In this document: positions 20,924 through 31,400 of the stretch, piece by piece | Layout: each line of letters begins with the position of its first letter | How positions within the stretch are numbered: the stretch's first letter is position 1 | IMG/VR virus record: IMGVR_UViG_3300032073_000003 | Span: 1-64,000 of that record | Source: a virus | Direction: 5' to 3' (one strand) | DNA: 64,000 bases | Position numbers and translations under genes: made by a program | The notes under the pieces: model-generated | Databases searched by the model: none | The model's input: the letters and a program-made list of their open reading frames with translations, nothing else | What the model was told of the DNA's origin: nothing

Positions 20924-23900
20924 TTAAACATCTTCTATTATCCAACCTTCTTTGGCATATTGGTCTATTTCTTTTTGACTTAAGTTTACCACCATACCAC
21001 CATCTTTTTCTTTTTTAATTGGTTTATCAAAAAGACCTTTAAGTTTTATATAGTTTTCTTTTATAGGATTATTTACATACTCGTCTAAATATTCTTGAGG
21101 TATATTTATACCTGCTAATCCCAAACCTCCTGCTATTCCTGCAGCATAACCATATCTTTCAAGTAAACTTTGTAAATTACCTCCCATTGTTGCAGGGTCA
21201 AATTTATCCCCTCTAAGTTTGTCCATATTAACATCAACATATTTATTAGAAAAAGGAAGTCTTCTATGTATTTTTACACCAGGATCCATTATAGAATTAT
21301 ATGGAACAGTTCCTGTAAAATTATTACCTTCTCTAACTAACACCCCATTTCTATTCAGTTCTCTTCCATTAGTTATATTTATATTAGTACCTGGTACATT
21401 TGTATCAAAACTTGCTGCAAAAACTCCTGGATATTTTTCATTAATATTACCCATCTCAGCCCAATTACCTTCACCTTGTACTTGTTTTTTACCCATTCTA
21501 AATTTTCCACCATGAGCAGGACTTATTATTCCTGTATTTTTAACATAATCTAAATTATCTCCAAATTTTCTATATGCTACACCTGGATTTATATTTTTTG
21601 AAGAAGGTAGTGTTTTTCCATAAAAAGGTATAAAATTTAAAGGACTTCCTGTAAATGGACCAAATTCTTCTACTGAAAGTCCAAATGTTAATGGGTTTAT
21701 CATTACAGGAGCTATAGTTTTTGCTATTGCATTTGCAGTACCTAAAGTACTTGTATTTATATCTCTAAGTATATTTTTTGTAAAATTTGGAGTATACTTA
21801 TAAACATCTTTTCCTAAGTTAAATTTAGAATAATTTTTACCTCCAGTTTTAATTAATTTAGCTAATGATGATAACCCTCTTTGAGCTTCTGGTAATTCAC
21901 CACCTTCTTGATTCATAATCAATGGGTCTCTTAAGTTAATATCTTTACCTGAAAATTTGTCCCATTTATCAAAATGATGATGCTTTTTTCTAGGAAAATT
22001 TTTTATCTTATCTTGTAGACTTAACATGCCAGGTTTATTTGGATCAATTCCCATTTTTATATAACGGTTATATTGATTAACTAATTCATTTAATCTATAG
22101 TTATATTTTAATATAGGAGAACTATCATCTAAGACACCTAGTAAATTAGCACCAATTTCATTTCTTGTAAGAGGTTTAAATTTTCCATAATATCCTTGAG
22201 GTCCTAATCTACGATTTTCTTCCAAGTTATTAACAGCATACTTAAGAACTTTATCTGACCCAAACTTTTTTATCATTCCTTTTCTAATTAAATCCCGCAT
22301 TTCTCCTGAAGGTGCTGAATTATATTGATGAAAAAGTCTTTTATGCTCATCATTCATTGGTGAAGGAAAATCTATAGAACGAGCAAATTTAGGTCCTTTA
22401 ACATCAGCTGCAAGTAACTTAGCTTTTTGCATTTCAATTGCTCCAGGACTCATAGGTTTAAAATCAAAATCATCAATACCATGACCTTTAAATTTAGTAA
22501 GAGAATTTGTGAGCAAAGGTCCTTTTTCTAGATTAAATGTTTTAGCTAACATTTTATCAAGTTCATCTAAATTTTTAATACCTTTTTGATTAATGAGATT
22601 TTGTATTGTTTCTTGTGCAGGACCAAATTCAAATCCTCCTATATCTGACATCTGATTTCTTTTTGTCCATTTAAGATCATCTGCTATTTTTATAGTTCTA
22701 GGTTTTTTTTCTATTTGTGAAATATTTAGTTCATCTTTTGGATTAAGCTTAAGCATAGCTTTATCAACTAAAGCTTTCTTTTCTATATCTGAAAGCTCAT
22801 TATATCGTCTACCTCCAAATTCAGGTATAGGTTTTCCTTTAATAAAATTTTTAAGATAATTTTTTGATTTCCCCAAATATTTTATGAACTTTCCCCATTG
22901 AGCTTCTGGTAATTCACCACCAAATTTATAACCAAGAGGATCTATTTTTTTCCTAAAATCTATTCCAAGACCTGTTTTATCAAATATTTTATCTCTTGTT
23001 TTAGGGAAATAAGATTTACTAAATCCTTTTTCTAAAGATGCGGGATTACCATAAAAGAATCCTTTACCTGTAGATGGATTTGCAGCTGTAAAAGAATAGT
23101 TAATCTTTGGATTAATAGTTGCTAATTTTCCATGTTTAAGACTTTGTCCAACACCTTTAGCAATTGGTAAAGCATTTTTAACATATTTTCCTACAATAGG
23201 TGCGGCAAAAGAAGCACTAAGATAGTCACCTTTAGCTAAATGACCATCAGGTTTAAATGATTCATATGCATAAAAAGGTGCTGCATATTTCCATTCATTA
23301 GCTAACCAATTTTTTCCATACTTACCTAAGCCTCCTTGTCCTCCGCTATATAATGTAGCATATGCAGCAGCAGCATCCATACCTAATTCTGAAGTTCTAT
23401 CTAAACTAAAATCTCTAGATAGTTCATCTCCCCAATGTAAAGGATTAAGTTTATTATATAAACTTGCCATTATAGCCGGTGCATTTCCAGAAAGATCTTT
23501 ATCTCTAAGTCCTTCATTCATTATAATTTCACCTTGTTCATTTTCAAATCCTGAATTTCTTGCTTGTTCTTGTAACTCATTAAAACTTTGAGTTTGACCT
23601 GGTTTCCACATAGTTGCATTTGGTCTTAAGTCCATTGCATAACCAATAGCTTGACCTGGATTAGTTATAACATCCCAAGCTTTAGTTCCAAATCCAATTT
23701 CTTCACCCGCAGGACCTGCTTTAAGTGTATTACGATCAAGATCATATCTATGTTGTCTTAAGTTATATAGATTATTTATTTTATCCATATAAGTTACTGG
23801 AAGAGTTTCTAAATTCTTTGCAATTTTTTTATCTACAAAATCTTCTAAACTTTTTCCTTTTTCTATTATTCCAGTTTGTTTTTTTGCAACTTCTTTTTGT

Positions 23901-25417
23901 TTTAATAAATCTTCATATTCTTTTTCAAGAGATTCTTTTCTAGGTGCATAAAAATCAAAAACACTTTTACCATCTTTAGTAACATTACTATTTAATATGC
24001 TAATTTTATCTTCTAAAGATAAGGCTGGATTACTATAAGCTTGTTCTATTAATTCTCTTTCTTGTCTTGGAATGTCCATATTATCCCTCATATAACTATT
24101 TTCTGCTATATCTTCTCCTGTTAACTTTTGTAAATCTTCAGCAAATTTTCTTTCTACATTTTCATTTCTTACTCCTTCAATACCAGGTAAATTACTATAA
24201 ATTCTATTATAATCCATATTAGAAAATGCATCATAACCTACATTTTGAGCATTTTCTTGTCCTTCACGATATGTTTTTTCACCAAGCTTTCTTTGGTTAA
24301 TAGCTGCATCTAATGCCATTCCATCTGACATTTCATTCTCTTTAGATGGTGTGTAAATTCCTTCTAATACTCTATTTAATTTTTCTCTTCTTATTTTCTT
24401 TTCTGTAGGAGTCTTACCTTGATCTACCCACCAATCTTGATATTTCTTATCTGCATCAACAGCAATTTTCCATATTTCTTTACCATCTATATTTTCAGTT
24501 CCACTAACTCTTCCAAAATCAAAATCTTTTTCTCTATCCCATTTTACTCTATCTTCTTCTATTTTATCATAACTACTTAATATTTCATTTGTATTATAAT
24601 CATAGTCATCTTCAATAGCTTTTGATACTAACTCCTTAAAATGTGATTGCATGTTTTCAGTAACACCATCTTTTGGTGATAACTCATTAATCACTTGTTC
24701 AGGAGTTTTATTCTCTTCTAGTGCAGTACTATATATTTTATTCAGCATTGAATTATCATAGGATTCTTCTCTATAATCTATGAGTTCACCCATTTGTTCT
24801 CGTACCTGTTTACCATCTAATCCCCACTTATTTACAAAATCTCGATCTTTAAAACCATTATTAATTATTTTATGTTGCAATATTTCATATGGCCAAATTG
24901 AATATGCACCATTATTATTTTTTTGTATATAATAGTCACCTTCATTTTTTAGTTCATCAACTTGTTCTTGTGTTAATGTCTTATTTTCAAAAAGAGGTTT
25001 AATTTTATCTGATTTTTTAGACTTAGTAAAATCAGTATAATAATTATTTCTACGTTCTTCTTCTTGTTGTAGCCATTCTTGATATGCTTGTTGTTCTATG
25101 TCATTTAATCTAAGATTTGTCAACCTTCTCATCCTCCCATAAGTATCAAATTTGTCAAAGTTTGGATACGGATTTTCATCATTATCCACTCCAAATATAT
25201 TATTACGAAATGCATCAGCAAAGTTATACTCTAGATTACCACCTTTATAATCAGTCTTTCCATAGTTTGGATCTAAGTCTTTTTGTTTAGATCCAAACTT
25301 CTGCCTCTTCATTTTTAATTTCTTCTGCATTTTTAATCTATTTCTATCATCTATAGACTCACCTGTTTGGGCTTTAGGTAATAATTGAGGGATGCTTGTA
25401 ATTTTATATTTTTTCAT
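20924..25417 (-). CDS. Large modular cargo protein with three PKAQ-type tags (1497 aa)
   Basis: The N-terminus M-K-K-Y-K-I-T-S-I-P-Q carries the tag L-L-P-K-A-Q-T-G at once. Two further copies, G-G-E-L-P-E-A-Q-W-G (22892-22921) and G-G-E-L-P-E-A-Q-R-G (21875-21904), split the protein into an N-terminal part of about 840 residues and two modules of about 340 and 300. The N-terminal part is highly charged, then has a Gly/Ala-rich stretch near residues 690-720. The last module has an A-Y-R-K-F-G ... T-G-I-I-S-P arrangement that could suggest an ADP-ribosyltransferase-like fold, but I would not rely on it. It ends with a Gly/Ala-rich hydrophobic segment and the C-tag L-S-Q-K-E-I-D-Q-Y-A-K-E-G-W-I-I-E-D. 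The stop is 2 nt before the start region of the 2091-aa gene's neighbour on the map. Function unknown; ejected cargo is inferred. Confidence 0.7.
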   Translation of the reverse strand: MKKYKITSIPQLLPKAQTGESIDDRNRLKMQKKLKMKRQKFGSKQKDLDPNYGKTDYKGGNLEYNFADAFRNNIFGVDNDENPYPNFDKFDTYGRMRRLTNLRLNDIEQQAYQEWLQQEEERRNNYYTDFTKSKKSDKIKPLFENKTLTQEQVDELKNEGDYYIQKNNNGAYSIWPYEILQHKIINNGFKDRDFVNKWGLDGKQVREQMGELIDYREESYDNSMLNKIYSTALEENKTPEQVINELSPKDGVTENMQSHFKELVSKAIEDDYDYNTNEILSSYDKIEEDRVKWDREKDFDFGRVSGTENIDGKEIWKIAVDADKKYQDWWVDQGKTPTEKKIRREKLNRVLEGIYTPSKENEMSDGMALDAAINQRKLGEKTYREGQENAQNVGYDAFSNMDYNRIYSNLPGIEGVRNENVERKFAEDLQKLTGEDIAENSYMRDNMDIPRQERELIEQAYSNPALSLEDKISILNSNVTKDGKSVFDFYAPRKESLEKEYEDLLKQKEVAKKQTGIIEKGKSLEDFVDKKIAKNLETLPVTYMDKINNLYNLRQHRYDLDRNTLKAGPAGEEIGFGTKAWDVITNPGQAIGYAMDLRPNATMWKPGQTQSFNELQEQARNSGFENEQGEIIMNEGLRDKDLSGNAPAIMASLYNKLNPLHWGDELSRDFSLDRTSELGMDAAAAYATLYSGGQGGLGKYGKNWLANEWKYAAPFYAYESFKPDGHLAKGDYLSASFAAPIVGKYVKNALPIAKGVGQSLKHGKLATINPKINYSFTAANPSTGKGFFYGNPASLEKGFSKSYFPKTRDKIFDKTGLGIDFRKKIDPLGYKFGGELPEAQWGKFIKYLGKSKNYLKNFIKGKPIPEFGGRRYNELSDIEKKALVDKAMLKLNPKDELNISQIEKKPRTIKIADDLKWTKRNQMSDIGGFEFGPAQETIQNLINQKGIKNLDELDKMLAKTFNLEKGPLLTNSLTKFKGHGIDDFDFKPMSPGAIEMQKAKLLAADVKGPKFARSIDFPSPMNDEHKRLFHQYNSAPSGEMRDLIRKGMIKKFGSDKVLKYAVNNLEENRRLGPQGYYGKFKPLTRNEIGANLLGVLDDSSPILKYNYRLNELVNQYNRYIKMGIDPNKPGMLSLQDKIKNFPRKKHHHFDKWDKFSGKDINLRDPLIMNQEGGELPEAQRGLSSLAKLIKTGGKNYSKFNLGKDVYKYTPNFTKNILRDINTSTLGTANAIAKTIAPVMINPLTFGLSVEEFGPFTGSPLNFIPFYGKTLPSSKNINPGVAYRKFGDNLDYVKNTGIISPAHGGKFRMGKKQVQGEGNWAEMGNINEKYPGVFAASFDTNVPGTNINITNGRELNRNGVLVREGNNFTGTVPYNSIMDPGVKIHRRLPFSNKYVDVNMDKLRGDKFDPATMGGNLQSLLERYGYAAGIAGGLGLAGINIPQEYLDEYVNNPIKENYIKLKGLFDKPIKKEKDGGMVVNLSQKEIDQYAKEGWIIEDV

Positions 25418-25419
25418 AA

Positions 25420-28400
25420 CTATATTTCTTCAAATGTATAACCTTGTGCTTTTAATCTTTTCATAGTAGCTTCATCTACTATATCTCCTAACTCTACACT
25501 ACCACCTTCTTTCCATCTTCCATCTCCCCATTTTTCCATATTTTTGTCTTTTACACCAGTTCCTGGAACTAACATTTCTCTAATTTCTCTTACTAATTCT
25601 TTTGATCCTAATTTATTATTAGTCACGTCAGGTAAAAAGACATCTGGATTAATGTTAAAAACACTATTTCTTTCTCCGGGTTTTCCTATATAAGATAAGT
25701 CTACTAAGCCAAGTTTATCTCCAACTGATCCAATATTATCTAGACCCATATAATCAAGTCCTACACCTAAGTCATTAAGTTCTTTAACAGTATTATATAT
25801 AACATCTGAATCTACTGATAGACCACTAGAATAATCTAATTTAGGCATAAATTGTACAAATCTTTTACTATTTTGCAAATTATCTTCTCCAACCCTAAAA
25901 GCTTCTGTAGGAAAGGCTGCTTCAGCATAAGAACTATTAAATTTTTTACCGGCATTTATAAGATTTTGCATATCATTCTCATCTCCAAAAAACTTTCCAA
26001 ATTTTATATATTCTTTATCATTTAATAAATTATTAAATAGTCTCCCTTGACCACCCGCTAATTGATCTCCATGTTTACCTCGTGCTTGTGTAATAGGTAA
26101 CCCTGAATAATCTAATCTAAATTTACTATATTCATCTTGAATATTAAATAACTTTTTTTGCACCTCATTTTGTGCTTTTACAAGTTCATCAATTTTAGCT
26201 TCTTTAGCAGATTCACTTAATCTTTTATCATATGTTACTCTATCTATTGCCTTATCAAATTGTTTTACTTTATTTGCAAATTTAGCATGATCATATCTAC
26301 TAGTTAATTGTTTTCCAAAATCTCTTAATCCAGATATTTCAGCAGCTCCTCTTCCTAACGAATAATAATTGTTATTCCGCATCATGTTCCAAGCAGCTTC
26401 TGTACGTAATAATTCTTCAGGAGGTGTGAATAAAAATTTTTTACTAGTAGTTATAGAATTAGGTGGGTTTAAATATTTCATCCATTTACCATATTTTGCT
26501 TTAGGTAAATCTCCTCCTTGTTCATATTTACCTTTCCATCCTGTATCAAAATCTAACTTATTTTGTTTTATATATTTGACAAAGTCTAGTTTTTGTTGAG
26601 GATTTAAATTAACCAAATCAGCAAAAGGATAAGTTTCATCAATATCAAACATTTTACTACCTTTAAGACCTACCACAGAACCATCAGATTTGGACGCACT
26701 AAAATGTAAAGGCATATCATAATTGTTACTAGGCATATAGTCATGTACATAATAACCATCCTTTACTCCACCATCAGTTTTCCAAGTCTTATTTGGTTTA
26801 TAATATTTACTGAACCAATCATTATAACTTCCTTCACTGAAGTCTCTTGGTGACTTCATTTTAAATTGATAATTACCATACCGACCGGACATATCTGGAT
26901 AATGTGTTGCAAATAAAGCATCAACATTATGCATAAGATGCATACCCGATCTATAACCATATGTATCCATTGGAACATGAGCAACTTGATATTTTGCTAT
27001 TGATAAAGGATCATTAAAATCAACACCTGCATTTTTCATGTTTTCAAATTCTGAAATACTATTAGGATAATTAGGTACTGACATATCAAATTTATGTCTT
27101 GTATGTTCCTGCATACCTTTACCATCATGAGGAACTTTACCAGTTACAGCTCTATATCTAGTTGCATTGTGATCTAATGCTAATTTAGTTAATTCTTCAG
27201 TTCTTTTAGTTGAACGTGCAGCATAATTTAAATCATTAAAATTCTCACCAATAAGTCCTTCTTTTTGTAGGTTTTTAATAAATTGTCTTCTTCGTAAGAA
27301 TCCTTGTGCTTCTTTAATTTGCTCTTTAGTTATTTTTTTTATATAGTCTGTAGATTTTGGAATTATACTATTTTCAAGTTTTAATGCATAAGGTAATACG
27401 CTGTTACCTGTAACTATTTTATTATAAGTATCAACTGGTTTTATATATTTACTTAAAATTTTACTTCCCTGTTTTATAACCCTACCATCCCATGCCTTTG
27501 GTAATTCTCCTCCTAATTTCTTTTCTTCCAATGTACTTCCCGCAGCTCCTGCTGCTCCTAATCCTAAACCTACTGTAGGTAATCTATTAAGAAGCCATGA
27601 TAAGTTTTGATACATTTCAGGAGATTCTTCCATAAAATCTAATATTCTAGTATTGCTTAAATAGGATTTACTATTATTAGATTTTACTACCCCCATAGGA
27701 TTTCTTTTAAAAAACGTTGAAGCTACTTGTAATTTTTCTGGAGTAATGTTTTCATACCTATGTTTAATTAATCCTTTTAATAACATAGCTTCTCTAAGTT
27801 CATTTAAATAAGCAGAAGGTTCTTTACCTGATTTTTTAAAATAGTCATATGCCTTTTGTTGATTTTCATTAAGTTCTTTTTTTGGTCTAATCATTTTAAG
27901 AGCATCTCTATCAATTTGAAGTTTCCTACCTCTTTGTAAACCATGACCTCTTATTTCATGAGCAAGTATAGGTGTATTAAATGGAGAACTATAATCTACC
28001 CCCATTCTAATAAAACCAGGTAAAGCTTTTTCACCAAGTTGAGTCTTATTTAAATTAAAAAAATCATAATTATTAATATCACCAGCCCATGCATCCAAAT
28101 ATATATTATTAGGGTTTGTATAAGAAGCGTTAGAATATAAATATTTACTATTAAAAAAATCTTTTTCTGGTAATCTATTTTGGTCTAAAAACTTACTTGC
28201 TACAGAAGCACTATTCCTTACATTACCCATTAACTCTAATTCCTGCAATCTTGCTTTATAATTTAATTCAGCTTGTTTGTCAATAAAATTTTTAGGATAT
28301 CCAATATGTTCTAAGTGTTCAGATTCTTGTTTAAGCAATCTTTTTTTTCCTTCAGGACTTTTTAATTCATATAACATGTCACCTACATAATTCTGAATAG

Positions 28401-31400
28401 GTTCTATTCCTGTAGCTAAATGTTTAAGCATCTCTTGTTGTAATAGCGGATCTTTTAAAACATTTGTTTTGAAAAAAGGATGGGAATTTACTACTACATC
28501 ATCAAATTTAGTAGCAAATGGTAATGTTTTTTTAAGAGCTTTAGATATGGTACCTACTTGTGCTTTAGGTAGTTGTCCTCCTTTTTTAAGATCAAAATGA
28601 AGAGGATTAGTTTGTGTTAATATAAAAGGTTTGCCAAATTTGTTAAGTAACCTAGGAGCTAAATCTTTAAAATAAGAATCATCTTGAGCTCCTATTTCAC
28701 TTTTTCCTTCTATCCATTTATCGACATAATCTTTTGGATGAAATCCCCAAACATCTCTTGTTGTAAAATCAAACTTTTTAGGAGTTATTCTTCTAACAAA
28801 TGTCATATGACCCCCTATGTCATCTATAGGTTCAATTGGATTTCCCCATAAACCAAAGTTAGGAAGATATCCATCTTTAAACGAACTTTCAAATGGAAGT
28901 ATTTCTCCAAATTCATCAAATAGTGTATTATATGCTCCTATAAGTCCATCAGGATTTTTTGACTTAACAGCTTGTTCTATAATTTCATCTTTCCATCTAG
29001 TAAACTCATCATATGTTCTATGTGATTTTATTTGAGGATCTGCTACATCCATCCGACCAAAAAGTTTTTTACCACTAAGAGGTTCTTTATTAGCGAAATT
29101 AGAAAGTAATTCATAAGACTTTAAAGGACCGTGATAATCAGTATATTTTTTTAATGCATCTTTACTTTCTAGTTCTGATAACCAACGTGATTCTTTAAAC
29201 TTTGAATCATCTCCAAAGTAAAGATCTACTAAACTTCTATCTTGATGACCTGGAAACCCTGTTTCTTTTCCAGAATAAGTTTCTAATAATTTCTTTTTTG
29301 AATCAAGATCTTCTAAAAATTTAGACACATTATAATGTTCATTTCCTGAACTTAAACCCATAGCATGCTTTGCATACTTCTTCATAATCTCTGGAGCAAG
29401 AATAGCTGAAATATCTATACCCTTATCTATAATACCTCTTGACAATCCTTGTATAATCTTATTACTACTACCTGCTCCTGTTATTAAAGGTTTAGCAAGA
29501 CTAATTAAACCCAATTTAGCTTTAGGCAATTCTTCTACTACATATCCACCCTTTACATATTTATCTATTTCTTCAGGAGTTAATTCAAGTTGAAAACCAC
29601 CTTCTTGTTTATCTTGTAAATGTTCTGGCAATTGATCTTTCCAAGAACCTCTTCCAAATGCTAATGCAGCTTCTTTGTCTTCACCAAAATCATATACCTC
29701 TCCTCTTTTTAAAGCTTCTTGATATATTGGCCACCATCCATTTTCTCCAGATACTTCCTTCCAGTTTTCTTGATCATCAGCATAAGGTTTAGAATCTTGA
29801 AATAAAGTTGGAAATGCTACCCAACCTCTACCATCAACGTATTCTGCAGCCATTAAATGAGATGATACACTTGTAGGAAACTGAAGTCCTGAAGGAGTCC
29901 ATGCTTTATAATCATAATTATCTCTTACACCTCTTCTTTGTTTTACACTATGACCATCTTGAGCTTTAGGAACATCTTTACGTGTAAAATCAGAAGATCT
30001 TTCCATATTTGGAATTTTACTATCATCATAATTAGATAATAATTCTTCTCCAGGTTGTATGTCTCTTATAGCTATTAAAGATATGTGATCTCCATTATCT
30101 ACTTCAGTAACATTAGGTTCTTCGCTATGATTATATCCACCAATCTGTTTAGAAGGAAATGGTGCTTGATACATTTCACCATTTTTTTCAAATTCTTTTC
30201 TTATATGAGATACTCCAATTGATTGTCCTTTAGATATAGGTTCTTTAGAAAACACACCGGTTCCATGAATTGGAGATTCTTTTTCTTCTACTTGTATATA
30301 TACAGGAGTATCTACACCATGTTCTTTTGAATTAACAAAAGTACCTTCAATATTATCTTCTCTTTGAGCTTTAGGTAACTCTTCTTCTACTATATACCCT
30401 CCTTTTACATATTCTTCTATCTCAGCATCAGTAAGTTCTTTTGTTTCATATTCTCCTCCAAATTTATTTTCAGGTAAACCTAGACCAGCTACCCCTAATA
30501 AAGGAATTAAAGCTTTATAAATATTAGGATTAGTCATATCAAACATTCCGTTATTTCCTCTTAGAGATTTAGCATAATTACCAGGCACTTGATTTGCAAT
30601 AGTCACATCTCCAAAAATACCATCTAATACATCATCTATCTGAATGTTTGATAAACCTTGTTTTTCCATATAGGTTGCTAAATCATCAGTTGAAGTAAAC
30701 TCACCTAATTTATCACGAACTGTTTGCAACTCTTTTTCAGTAGTATAGTTGTTACTCTTTATGTTTTGCAATTCATCTTCTAAATCTGCTACACGTTTTT
30801 GATATCTTTCTATTGCCTTTTTTGAATTTGATTTCTTAGCTCTAGTTAGCATATCTTTATAAGCTTTAATATTATACTCCATTTTAGATATTACATCACC
30901 AGGTCCTGTTAAAGGTATTTCTGTCCAATGTTGTTTATTTGCATTAATCTTTAAAGAATTTGAAGATTTAGGTATAGCTAATTCATATAATCCATTAAAA
31001 CGAAGATCTTCAGGTGTATTAGAATTAAAGTAAAAATCATCTGTATAATTTAAAGACCCGTTATAATTCCTTGCTAACTCTTTGTTTCCTGTAAATACTC
31101 CAGTATAACCCTTATCTTTTTTATCTATCAATGTAGGGTTATATTTAGTAGTACCTCTATAAACTGTACTATAACCTTCAGGAAAAGCTTTCTTAAAGTC
31201 TTTACTATTAACTTGCACAAATTGCTCTGGTAATCCAGGAGAACCATCTGGTAATGTAAACGGTGATCCGTCTGCATTTTTCATCCATGTACTATTAGTT
31301 TTAGCAAATTTTTCTATATCTGCATACTCATCCATTAAAGCTTTATTCTTAGGAATATCTTTATTCCAATTACTCCAGTTTATTTCTGATTTAAACTTAT

